Assembly (NCBI RefSeq): GCF_907163085.1
Contig: NZ_CAJQTX010000011.1
Location: forward strand, 1-64,000
Reading direction: 5' to 3'
Length of the DNA: 64,000 nt
Source of the DNA: Candidatus Accumulibacter sp. ACC003
Lineage (GTDB): Bacteria; Pseudomonadota; Gammaproteobacteria; Burkholderiales; Rhodocyclaceae
The notes under the pieces are model-generated. The model did not search any database. It was given only the letters and a program-made list of their open reading frames with translations, and was not told where the DNA came from. The position numbers and the translations under genes were made by a program. Positions within the stretch are counted from its first letter, which is position 1. Each line of letters opens with the position of its first letter. Positions 9,801 through 17,514 of the stretch are shown here, piece by piece.

Positions 9801-10145
9801 CTACTCGCCAGCAAGCGCCCAGCGGACGACGGCAAAGGCCATGCCGGCAAGGTACAGCGTGCCAAAAATGAGCTTGTTGTGCCGGGCCAGCCACTGCGGC
9901 AGGTAGATGTCGAAGTTGTCGCGCCGGTCGTCGGTGTAGCGCGCGGCGATTGCCGTCAGCGGACAGCGAAAGCCGTTCGCCGCCAGGACGAGCACCTCGC
10001 CAGCGACAGCCGCCGCACTCCAGGCGGCAAGCGCGTGCTTGCCCTGAATTGACGCCAGCGGAATGGTGACGATCAGGCCGGCAAAAAACGCCCAGACGAG
10101 CGTATGCGTCAGCTTGACGACGAGCAGAGCGTTCGCCGGCTGCAA
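9801..10145 (-). CDS. Small conserved membrane protein
   Basis: A roughly 114-residue protein with membrane helices LVVKLTHTLVWAFFAGLIVTI, AAWSAAAVAGEVLVLAANGF and LIFGTLYLAGMAFAVVRWAL. A conserved loop lies between the last two (CPLTAIAARYTDDRRDNFDIYLPQWLARHN, given here only as its key residues: CPLT, ARYTDDRR, FDIYLP, ARHNK). I have seen this family repeatedly in bacteria but do not know a function. No ATG is available at the domain start; TTG at 10145 is the likeliest. The upstream extension of the frame to 10493 overlaps the PEP-CTERM gene and looks non-coding. A decayed paralogue lies near 12.7 kb. Confidence 0.55.
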   Translation of the reverse strand: MQPANALLVVKLTHTLVWAFFAGLIVTIPLASIQGKHALAAWSAAAVAGEVLVLAANGFRCPLTAIAARYTDDRRDNFDIYLPQWLARHNKLIFGTLYLAGMAFAVVRWALAGE

Positions 10146-10449
10146 AGCGCTCAGCCGATCCGCGGCTGGGCGCAGCGGCGATGCGGGCGACCGCCACGCG
10201 CTGCGGTGATCGTCGACCGCAACGGCGAGGAGATCGAAAAGGCCAAGCCGGTGATCTGCATTCTGCGCGGCGTCTCTGGCGTCTATCAGCGGCTGGGGAA
10301 CAGGCCGCGGCCGACGCGATTGCCGATCGAAAAGCCGAAGCCACGAGCGGCGTAGCCGTTCGACCAGTGCGCGAGGGAATTCGCGAAGGAGGGATTGCGC
10401 TTCTGTCCGCGCCAGGAGCAAGCGGTATGCAGCGCCGCTATCCACTGAA

Positions 10450-11430
10450 TTACCGGTATCGTCGGTCTGCAGCGCTTGCTGGTCTTGTGGCAATGACCGT
10501 CAACGTTTGTTCGCGGCGGCCGAAAAAACCGAGGCTGGCGAGAGCAAGGACGAGCAGTAGCAGCGTGCCCGGCTCGGGTACGGCGGCTATGCCGGGTGCG
10601 GGCAGCTTGCCGCCGCCAGGGCCATACCCGGGCGGGTCATAACGCTCGCTCAGCGAGCCGAGCGTGTAAGCACCTCCCGAGCTGGCGCCGACAGCGATCA
10701 GGTTGTATACCCGGATCGAGTCCTGATCTGAAAATGTGAAGCCGGACGCCAGGCTTGAAAAATTCAGCAGTCCGAAGTAGTCCATGCGCGCAAACAAGTC
10801 GCCGGTGAGGTTGCCGTCGATGAACTTGCCGCTGGCGTCGAAAACGAATTGCAGCGCGGAACCCAGGGCGATATCGGGCAGGCCGTCCGTGGGAAAGCTG
10901 TCCGGACCGACGGTGACCGCTGCGGCGGCGGCCTGCAACAGGTCCGCGCTGCGAATGGGCCCCAGCAGCGACGAATCCCGAGTCACGTCGTAGAAGAAGC
11001 CGGTGAGCTGCAAGGATTGGATATTGCCGGCGGTGACCGACCAGGTTGGCGCACCATCGAAGCGCAGCCCCGGGTCCACTTCCCCACCCGGATTGTCTGG
11101 CAAGGGGACGACCGTGACGCCGCCCGCGAGCGCCACCGTCGCGTTGCCGAAGGCATGCGAGAAGACGCCGCCGCCCGTCGGGTCGATCACGGGCATGCTG
11201 CTCAGCAAGGCCGGATTGTTGACAAAAGCATTCAGCAGCGCGTCGCCCGAGGGCAGCGTTGGCGCCAGCAAGGGCTTGAAGTTCGAGAAGGTCAGGCCGT
11301 CGACCTGAATCGTGTTGCCGGCCAGCAGGTCGGCGAGGGTGACCGGGAGCGGGGCGGCGTTCGCCGGTGCCGCCGTGGCGAGGCAGACCAGCGCGGCAGC
11401 CGCGCAGCTAAAGGTTCGGACAGCGTGCAT
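10450..11430 (-). CDS. PEP-CTERM sorted exported protein
   Basis: A 326-residue secreted protein starting with a Sec signal (MHAVRTFSCAAAALVCLATA...ANA). It ends with a PEP-CTERM sorting tail: VPEPGTLLLLVLALASLGFF followed by Arg residues. Such tails are processed by exosortase in bacteria that make exopolysaccharide, and the protein is anchored or released at the surface. The body is Gly/Asp/Leu-rich with no enzyme motif. The start at 11430 is supported by a strong AGGAGG about six bases upstream. The tail carries about 20 extra residues after the Arg cluster, slightly longer than usual. Exosortase is not in this window. Confidence 0.8.
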   Translation of the reverse strand: MHAVRTFSCAAAALVCLATAAPANAAPLPVTLADLLAGNTIQVDGLTFSNFKPLLAPTLPSGDALLNAFVNNPALLSSMPVIDPTGGGVFSHAFGNATVALAGGVTVVPLPDNPGGEVDPGLRFDGAPTWSVTAGNIQSLQLTGFFYDVTRDSSLLGPIRSADLLQAAAAAVTVGPDSFPTDGLPDIALGSALQFVFDASGKFIDGNLTGDLFARMDYFGLLNFSSLASGFTFSDQDSIRVYNLIAVGASSGGAYTLGSLSERYDPPGYGPGGGKLPAPGIAAVPEPGTLLLLVLALASLGFFGRREQTLTVIATRPASAADRRYR

Positions 11431-11519
11431 GGCATTCTCCTCCTGTTTTTTTGTGTAATGACGACGCCAACCAGAGCACCAGTATAGGACATCAAGAAAC
11501 GGTGTGGTGGGCTGGGCGC

Positions 11520-11640
11520 CAGGCGACGATGGCAGCCAGAAATTCCCCGCCCTGCAGCAGCAATTCGCCGGCGCGCCCCGCTGCCGTCGCGGTAAATTTG
11601 TTCTCGTTCTGTGATCAAGGTGATACGTGGCCGGTAGAAT
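11520..11640 (-). pseudogene. Fragment resembling the ArnD C-terminus
   Basis: Read on the minus strand in shifting frames, this stretch resembles the end of the ArnD protein encoded at 17.5 kb (YHLPRHEI...GRSGELLLQGREFLA). Here one sees AYHL/TYHL, then GRAGELLLQGGEFLAA. It has no start and changes frame, so it is a remnant. The match was made by eye over about 35 residues. Confidence 0.4.
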
Positions 11641-11671
11641 TTTTGGCCAGGCGCAGGCAGTCGCAGACCCA

Positions 11672-11930
11672 TCAGATGTTGCGCTTGAGCGGGCGCATTT
11701 TTTCGGCAAGGCTGGTTTTGCCATCGGAGAAGTGCTGCAGGATTCCGACGGTAAAGCGGCGCAGGCATGAGATGTTCGCGGGTCCGTAAGCCGTGCGAAT
11801 ACGGCTGCGGTTCTCGTCGCAGTGATAGTGGGCCTGCCGCTTCACCAGGTCGGTCGCCAGCTTGCGCTGTGTCAGCAGCGCGTCGGCGATGCCCGCAAGC
11901 GCGGCCGAGTGATCCGGTCGCGCGGCGCGG
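11672..11930 (-). pseudogene. Transposase C-terminal remnant
   Basis: An open stretch of about 85 codons ends at a TGA at 11672. It reads like the end of an IS transposase: QAHYHCDENRSRIRTAYGP, then SCLRRFTVGILQHFSDGK and MRPLKRNI. Family homologues continue as a WVCDCLRL-type segment, and that sequence is indeed present just after the TGA, so the stop is premature. The N-terminal three quarters are missing, cut off by the hypothetical gene beginning at 11939. It marks an old insertion in this accessory stretch. Confidence 0.5.
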
Positions 11931-11938
11931 CCAATTGC

Positions 11939-12595
11939 TCACTTCGGAACGAACTCGATCAGCTCGGTCTGCTCCTTGGTGTAAACGCCGCCGCTGGGTC
12001 TGTAACCGATGTAGGTGAACTTGACGTAGTGACCGACCGTGGGCGAGTACCACAAGCTTTCCTCGAAGCGACCCTTATCGCCCGTGGTCGGCGTGATGTC
12101 GAATACGCGCTGCCAGGTGCCGTCACAATCGACGCGAAAGGCGTCGAAAGTTCCCGCGGGGACGGTCACCGACTCGATTCCCTTGACTTCGCAGTCGGCC
12201 GACAAGTAACCATCACCCTTGGTCCAGGGTCGCTTTGTATAGCTGTTCTTGTCGCCGACGTGTAGAGGGAAGGCCAGCGCACCCGCACAATGCTCTTCTT
12301 CGCTGTCGCGCATACGCCGGCAGGTGGCCAGGCTGCGACCGTGATAAAAGGTCTTCGGCTTGGCATTTGGCGCCGATTTGCCACGATATACCAGGTGGTC
12401 TGGCTGGATCTCGACGAGTTCTCGCTGATACGACTCGAGCTCGCTGTTGTTCCACAGGTCGATCTTCCTGAATTTCCATACGTCGCCGACCGTGGGCGCC
12501 GGCAGTTCGGCGACTGCCGGCGTTTCGGCGGCGGCGGTGAGTGGGAAGAAGGCGGCCGATAGCAGGCTGTATACCAGGGGGCGTGTTCCGAACAT
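11939..12595 (-). CDS. Secreted protein of unknown function
   Basis: A 218-residue protein with an N-terminal signal (MFGTRPLVYSLLSAAFFPLTAAAE). The mature part begins PTVGDVWKFRKIDLWNNSE and includes GIESVTVPAGTFDAFRVDCDG and LWYSPTVGHYVKFTYIGY. The VPAGTFDAFRV...YSPxVGxYVK pattern is common in exported beta-rich proteins of unknown function that track a quantity through a conserved 'weight' domain. A good AGGAGA site lies upstream of the 12595 start. No enzyme motif was seen. Confidence 0.65.
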   Translation of the reverse strand: MFGTRPLVYSLLSAAFFPLTAAAETPAVAELPAPTVGDVWKFRKIDLWNNSELESYQRELVEIQPDHLVYRGKSAPNAKPKTFYHGRSLATCRRMRDSEEEHCAGALAFPLHVGDKNSYTKRPWTKGDGYLSADCEVKGIESVTVPAGTFDAFRVDCDGTWQRVFDITPTTGDKGRFEESLWYSPTVGHYVKFTYIGYRPSGGVYTKEQTELIEFVPK

Positions 12596-12653
12596 CGCAA
12601 ATCTCCTATAAGAAATGGGCAAAAGAATGCGCACGCGACGATCGGCTGCGGAC

Positions 12654-12890
12654 TACTCGGCTGCCAGCGCCCGGTGTGCGAGAGCGAAAGCAATACCAGC
12701 AAAGCATAGCGTGCTGAAAATGACTGTTTTGTGCCGCGACGGCCACCGCGCTCCGGGCGGCAATTTCGCGCCGCCCGGAAAGTGACGCCAGCGGAATGGC
12801 GACGATCAAGCCGGCAGAAAGCATCCACACGAGCGTCTGCACGACCTTGATGATGAGCCGAGCGCTAGCCGGCTTTAAAGGCGCGCAGCC
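12654..12890 (-). pseudogene. Decayed, internally deleted paralogue of the small membrane protein
   Basis: The first helix (LIIKVVQTLVWMLSAGLIVAI) aligns with LVVKLTHTLVWAFFAGLIVTI of the gene ending at 9801. About 45 middle residues, including the conserved CPLT/ARYTDDRR loop, are missing. After a frame change the tail RHKTVIFSTLCFAGIAFALA...ALAAE-stop aligns with RHNKLIFGTLYLAGMAFAVV...ALAGE-stop. The DNA upstream of both copies is also similar, so this is a duplicate that has lost its core and frame. Confidence 0.6.
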
Positions 12891-13079
12891 GATCCGCTGC
12901 TGCCAGCAGCGGCTCTCAAGGAAAGTGACAAAGCAGTTGATGGCTTCCCCCCGCAGGAGCAAATTGGCGCGCGATCGACGCGCGCCAATGAGGAAGTTAT
13001 AGCAGGCAATCAGGATTTTTCAAGGCGCTGGCGAAACGTGGCGCCGATGCGGGCGATCGCCGCTCGACGAGGCGAAACT

Positions 13080-13290
13080 TGCCTCGTCGTGATCCTGATA
13101 CGACGCGGCGTGATCGCAATACGACGCGGCGTGATCGTAATAGCAGGCGGCGTGATAGCAAGAGCAGTGGTGGTGATCGTAGTAGCAGGAGTCGTGATCG
13201 CAAGAGCGGGCGTCGTGATCGTGGTAGCAGGCGTGATGATCGTAATAGCAGGCGTCGTGATCGCCAGAGCAGGCCGCTGTCAGACGCCGG
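13080..13290. repeat. 21-bp tandem repeat (about 9 diverged units)
   Basis: Units resembling cgtgatcgtaatagcaggcg recur about every 21 bases (some spaced 24-30). In the minus-strand frame they encode a heptad rich in Cys, Tyr, Asp and His (ACYYDHH, ACYHDHD, ARSCDHD, SCYYDHH). In one plus frame they encode Arg/Asp/Ser heptads, and in another hydrophobic VIVIAGG heptads. All three frames are open because the unit length is a multiple of three. Which frame, if any, is used is unclear; a minus-strand protein of up to 182 residues ending at 13020 is possible. Confidence 0.7.
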
Positions 13291-13398
13291 TGCAGACCGA
13301 GCAGCGTGCCTGGCATCATGGCTGGCGCCGCAGCGCTTGCCAGCACGCCAGCGCTGCTCAATACTCTGAATCTCTTCAGTCCGCGGGGCGCGTTCGCC

Positions 13399-14199
13399 AT
13401 GTCAATGCCCAATCTGCCATTGCCGCGTAGGTTCGACGCAGCGCTCGCGGAGCGCGCGCGCTCGCCGCTCGTTTCATCGCCACGCGGCTTGCCCTGGCGG
13501 CGAGCCCCCTTGTTGGCGCTGCTGCTGGCGCTACCGGCAGCCGGCTGGGCGCAGGAAGTCTTCGTCACGCGCGGCGCTGGCGGTACGGTCTATTCGGACA
13601 AGCCGCAGAGCGGCAGCAAGGCGCTGTCGCTGCCGCCACTCAACGTCGTCGAGCCCGTCCCGGTGGCGAAAGAAAGCGCCGTCCATCGAGCCCCCGACGA
13701 AGCCGCCAGGCCGGTCGCCGCGGCGCCCGCGTACCGCCGCTTCAGCATCGTTTCGCCGCAGGATAACGGCAGCGTCGCCGCCAACAGCGCGCTCTTCGAC
13801 GTGCGCGTCGCGCTCGACCCGCCGCTGCAGCTCGGCGCCGGGCACGCCATCGTCGTCAGCGTCAATGGCCAGCCGGTCGGCCAGCGCTTCACCGCCAGCG
13901 AATTCACCATCCCGCCAGAATTCTGGGGCGACACGCTACCAGCGGGCAATCAGCGCTATCAGCTCGACGCGGCGATCGTCGACCGCGGCGGCGAAGTGCT
14001 CAAGGACGCGCCGCCGGTGACGTTCATCGTCCGCTACATTGCCGGCGCGTATCCGCCGCCATGGTACGGGCCCGGCCACCGGCCGCGGCCGAAACCACTA
14101 CCCGTAGACCAGCCCAGGCCGAACCCGCCACCAGCGCAGCCCTTCGACCCCTGGGAAAAGAAATTCGACCAGCAGGGTCTGCGCTTCTACCAGCGCTAG
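13399..14199 (+). CDS. Exported DUF4124-like protein
   Basis: A protein of about 266 residues with an N-terminal Arg-rich stretch, a hydrophobic signal (APLLALLLALPAAGWAQ), then EVFVTRGAGGTVYSDKPQSG. That last segment resembles DUF4124, a short domain of exported proteobacterial proteins. The middle resembles a beta-sandwich (SIVSPQDNGSVAANSALFDV; TLPAGNQRYQLDAAIVDRGG). The C-terminal tail is Pro-rich. The start is uncertain: ATGs at 13399 and 13405 precede the signal, while the longer frame from 13306 runs out of the repeat region. Function unknown; probably periplasmic. Confidence 0.65.
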   Translation: MSMPNLPLPRRFDAALAERARSPLVSSPRGLPWRRAPLLALLLALPAAGWAQEVFVTRGAGGTVYSDKPQSGSKALSLPPLNVVEPVPVAKESAVHRAPDEAARPVAAAPAYRRFSIVSPQDNGSVAANSALFDVRVALDPPLQLGAGHAIVVSVNGQPVGQRFTASEFTIPPEFWGDTLPAGNQRYQLDAAIVDRGGEVLKDAPPVTFIVRYIAGAYPPPWYGPGHRPRPKPLPVDQPRPNPPPAQPFDPWEKKFDQQGLRFYQR

Positions 14200-14393
14200 T
14201 GGCGTGTTGCATTCTTGACGAGAGCTTCCGCAAGCTTGGCAGCAAGGCTAGAGCGAAGCCCGGTGGTCGTTGGCATAGGCCTTTGCCAAAGCGCTTGCGG
14301 CCACCTTTTAACGAAAGCGTCCCGCTCGGCAGTGTCGCCGGGCGCCACCGCCGACACGCGGCACGCATCGACACCGCGGCACGCCCCCTCGCC

Positions 14394-14523
14394 GTCATTG
14401 CGAGGAGGCAAAGCCGACGCGGCAATCCAGCACCACCCTCTGACTTCTTCACGGCCGACGTATCGCCGACGCCAGGAGCAAGATCTCTGGATTGCCACGT
14501 CGGCTACGCCGCCTCGCAATGAC
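14394..14523. repeat. MITE-like 130-bp inverted repeat
   Basis: A left arm of about 37 bases starting gtcattgcgaggaggcaaag at 14394 is repeated as its reverse complement at 14487-14523, ending cctcgcaatgac. The arms are nearly perfect and separated by about 56 bases. There is no coding capacity. Arms of this 'attgcgaggag...ggcaatcc' kind are common dispersed palindromes in environmental bacterial genomes. Confidence 0.65.
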
Positions 14524-14739
14524 GCGTCGGTGGCTGCCGTGCGGCGGCATTGTCCGCGACCCTCGGCAGGGGGGGCCTGAAAGCCGTGCGCAAACCCTGT
14601 CGTGGCTGGACTTCATCTGTTCAATACGGCGTATCACACTACACAGGCGGCCGGGCTGCGGCGGCAAGACACGGCGCTATAATCAGGGCCGAGCCGCCAT
14701 CACACGCTGACCGGCAGACGAACAAGGGAGTGCGGCGCG

Positions 14740-15912
14740 ATGAAACGCGTATTCATCAGCTACAGTCATGACAGCGACGCGCATTGCCGACGTGTCCGTG
14801 CGCTCGCCGAGCAACTGCGCGGCGAGCCCGGCGTAGCGGTGGTGATCGATTGGGACATGCTGCCGGGCGGACCAGCCGAGGGCTGGCCGCAGTGGTCCGA
14901 GAGGCAGGTAATCGAAGCCGATTTGGTACTGGTCGCGTGCACCGCTCCCTATGGTCAGCGCTACGAGGGCAATCAGCCCTTCGGCGAGGGCCTCGGGGCG
15001 GTGTGCGAAGCGGCGGCGATCCGGCAGTCGCTTTACGAGCGCGCCGGCTGCAATCACTACATCAGGGTCGTGCTGTTCGACGCCATCGACGACGAACACA
15101 TCCCTACCCAGCTCAAGCGCTACCATTTCTTCGTCTCGCCCAGAGACCAGGCCGCACTCGTGGACTGGCTGCACGGCAAGCCTTCGTCGGCAGCCGGCCT
15201 GAAGTGGCCGTCGCTCCCCGACAGTTCGTACGTGTGGCCCTTGGCCGACCGCCGTCCGTCTTGCAGCAGGTTTGAGGAAGCGATCACCGGCAGCAGCCGC
15301 GAGCGCATCCTGCTGGTCGACGGCCCGAGCAACTGCGGCAAGACCGCGCTGCTCGAGGCGCTGTACGCTTACGCACAGCATCTCGGCGTTGCCGCTGTGC
15401 ACTTCAACTTCAAGGGCTGCCCGACGGTCGACGATCTGTTTCATTCGCTGAAGCTCGATCTGGGCCCGGCGATCCTGCCGCAGGCTTGCCGGGCGGCCGG
15501 CACGGCGCGTCTTTACGAACTGATCGCCGACCTGCAGCAACTCGCCGCGCCGCTGTTGCTGATCCTCGACACCTGGGAGCAGGCGTCGGCGGAAGCACAG
15601 GACTGGATCGAGAAGCAGCTCCTGCCACGGATCGACAAGGCGCCCGCGGTGGTCGTGGTAATCGCCGGGCAGCGTGTTCCGGACGCCGCCGGCCGCGCCT
15701 GGGCCAGCGCTGTCGCGAGTTGTCCGCTGTCGTCGATCCTCAGCGTCGATGACTGGCTGGCTTTCGCGCGCGAGCGCTTGCAATGCCCTGGAATTCAACG
15801 GCTGCAGGTAGAGACGCTCACCGTCGTCACGGACGGCGTTCCTGGGCCGCTTAGCGCACTGCTGTCGAAGTTGGCTCAGAGTGCTTCACCGACTGAGGGG
15901 CGTGGCGCCTGA
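14740..15912 (+). CDS. SEFIR-domain STAND NTPase, N-terminal part (frameshifted)
   Basis: The 390 residues start with a SEFIR/TIR-like domain (MKRVFISYSHDSDAHCRRVR at 1-20; VVIDWDMLPGG; ADLVLVACTAPYGQRY). A P-loop NTPase follows, with Walker A LLVDGPSNCGKTALLEAL near residue 192 and Walker B LLLILDTWE near 272. SEFIR plus STAND ATPase is the layout of bacterial signal or defence sensors in which ligand-driven oligomerisation activates the SEFIR domain. The frame ends at 15912, and shifting by one base near 15900 (GAWRLSFDDAIQRLQ) joins it to the next open frame. The two are therefore probably one gene of about 700 codons. No partner effector is adjacent. Confidence 0.75.
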   Translation: MKRVFISYSHDSDAHCRRVRALAEQLRGEPGVAVVIDWDMLPGGPAEGWPQWSERQVIEADLVLVACTAPYGQRYEGNQPFGEGLGAVCEAAAIRQSLYERAGCNHYIRVVLFDAIDDEHIPTQLKRYHFFVSPRDQAALVDWLHGKPSSAAGLKWPSLPDSSYVWPLADRRPSCSRFEEAITGSSRERILLVDGPSNCGKTALLEALYAYAQHLGVAAVHFNFKGCPTVDDLFHSLKLDLGPAILPQACRAAGTARLYELIADLQQLAAPLLLILDTWEQASAEAQDWIEKQLLPRIDKAPAVVVVIAGQRVPDAAGRAWASAVASCPLSSILSVDDWLAFARERLQCPGIQRLQVETLTVVTDGVPGPLSALLSKLAQSASPTEGRGA

Positions 15913-15935
15913 GCTTCGACGACGCCATCCAGCGC

Positions 15936-16859
15936 TTGCAGGGGGCGCGGGGCGATCCCGACCAGTTGGCGCTAGTGACGCTCGACATCGTCCTGCAAGG
16001 GCAGCGCACCGACTTTCGTCTGGCGTTCGAAGCGGCGGCGGTACCGCGCTGGTTCGACGCTCGCATCCTGGCGGCGTTGCTCGAGGTAGACGAGGCCACG
16101 GCGGCCGATTACGTGACACGCCTGCAGGCGCTGCCGATGGTCGAATCCTTTGCCGCACGCGGCGGCTGGAACGTACACGAAACGACGCGCCTGGCCGTAC
16201 GGCGGCGCCTCGCGCGCCATGAACTCGTGCGCCTGCAGGAGCTGTCGGCGAGCGCGGCGGCGTGTTTTACAGACGACGACGAGGTATCGCGCATCGAGCA
16301 GATTTACCATCGCTTGCTCGCCGAACCCGAAAGCGGCGCGGCCGAACTCGATACGCTATGGAAGAAGTGGCATCGTTCTGGACGCCACGAGCCCTTGCAG
16401 GCGCTGGCGGTCGCGCTGGACGATCTGCTGCGCGCCGACCTGCTCAGCGGTAATGCGCGCGCGCGGGCCCTGGTCTGCGTCGGCTGCATCAGGCAAGGGC
16501 GACTGCCGTTGAGCGACGCCGAGAAGATGGCTCGTGAGGCGCTCGAGCTCTTTGACGCCAGCGGCGATCCGGAAGGGCGGATGGCCGCGCGCGATCAATT
16601 CGGCGACGTGTCCGAGAGTTTTGGCAATCTTCAGGGCGCGTTGCCGGCCTACCGCGAGTGCCAGCAGATTGCCAGTAATCTGGTGCGCAGCGATCCGGCC
16701 AGACTCGAGTGGCAGCGTGAGCTCGCGGCATACGAAGTAGATCTGGCAATCGCCGAGCGCCTCGCCGCTCGCGACGCGTCGAATGCGCTATGGCGAGATG
16801 ATCTGCTTGCTTCGCGCTGCTGCGTGGACGCCTTGCGGCGACGACTGTCAGACGATTAG
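15936..16859 (+). CDS. C-terminal part of the SEFIR-STAND protein (winged-helix/TPR-like)
   Basis: The 307 residues continue the STAND protein after the frameshift. A helical or winged-helix region (ILAALLEVDEATAADYVTRL, NVHETTRLAVRRRL) is followed by helical repeats typical of TPR sensors (AEKMAREALELFDASGDPEGR; DVSESFGNLQGALPAYRECQQIASNL). The coding frame extends upstream of the first ATG into FDDAIQRLQG, showing that 15936 is only the first Met and not a natural start. No separate ribosome binding site was seen. It is likely non-functional by itself unless the frameshift is an assembly error. Confidence 0.65.
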   Translation: MQGARGDPDQLALVTLDIVLQGQRTDFRLAFEAAAVPRWFDARILAALLEVDEATAADYVTRLQALPMVESFAARGGWNVHETTRLAVRRRLARHELVRLQELSASAAACFTDDDEVSRIEQIYHRLLAEPESGAAELDTLWKKWHRSGRHEPLQALAVALDDLLRADLLSGNARARALVCVGCIRQGRLPLSDAEKMAREALELFDASGDPEGRMAARDQFGDVSESFGNLQGALPAYRECQQIASNLVRSDPARLEWQRELAAYEVDLAIAERLAARDASNALWRDDLLASRCCVDALRRRLSDD

Positions 16860-16917
16860 CGGTGGGGTGTGGCGCCCGGCGCGCCGATGAGGCGCCTGAC
16901 GCCAGTGGTCTGGCCGG

Positions 16918-17496
16918 TCACCGTTTCTGCCTTGGCGCTTGCTGCAGCGCCCGCGACCGATGCCGCCGCCACAACCAGAACGCCAGACCACAGACGACGA
17001 TCACCACCATCACCGCCTCTTCGATGGTCTTCATGTCGTCGAGCATGGCGTTGATCGCGGCGCCGAAGGCGTAGCCGGCGCCGGTGATTAGTGTCGCCCA
17101 CAGCGCGGCGCCGACGGCGTTGAGCAGTGCGAAACGCAGTGGCGGGACGCCACTGGCTCCGAGCAGGACGGGGCCGGCGATGCGCAGGCCGTAGAGGAAG
17201 CGGACGCCGAGGATCAGGAGCACGTGCCGGCGCTGCAGCAGCGCGTCGATGCGCGGCTTGTGCTGCGCCAGCGCCGGAAAGCGTGCGAGCAGCGCCGCAC
17301 CCTTCCAGCGACCGAGCAGGAAGGCGAGCTGGTCGCCGATGGTTGCGCCGAGCATCGCCAGCAGCGCCACCAGTCGCCAGTCGAGCAGGCCGCGATGCGC
17401 GGCAAAGCCGGCGGCGAGCAGAATCGTCTCGCCTTCGAAGAGCGTGCCGACGAAGACCGCCAGATAACCGTAGGAGGCGACGAAGGCGGTGATCAT
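16918..17496 (-). CDS. DedA family membrane protein, last gene of the arn operon
   Basis: This 192-residue DedA protein has the conserved acidic FEGETILLAAGFAAHRG (residues about 20-36), a GDQLAFLLGRWKG segment, and the paired arginines RFLYGLR six apart. Those residues are needed for transport in E. coli YqjA. DedA proteins are undecaprenyl-phosphate or lipid translocases. The start is 18 bases after the arnD stop, so it is probably co-transcribed. A DedA protein (DbcA) is known to be needed for aminoarabinose addition and polymyxin resistance in Burkholderia, which fits this position. The role here is inferred from that and from context. Confidence 0.85.
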   Translation of the reverse strand: MITAFVASYGYLAVFVGTLFEGETILLAAGFAAHRGLLDWRLVALLAMLGATIGDQLAFLLGRWKGAALLARFPALAQHKPRIDALLQRRHVLLILGVRFLYGLRIAGPVLLGASGVPPLRFALLNAVGAALWATLITGAGYAFGAAINAMLDDMKTIEEAVMVVIVVCGLAFWLWRRHRSRALQQAPRQKR

Positions 17497-17514
17497 CGGC
17501 GGCGGTGGCCGCCG

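Noticed and set aside
13038-13430. Hydrophobic repeat protein (VIVIAGG heptads) on the plus strand
   Set aside because: The same repeat is open in other frames, there is no ribosome binding site, and the pattern follows from the 21-bp unit.
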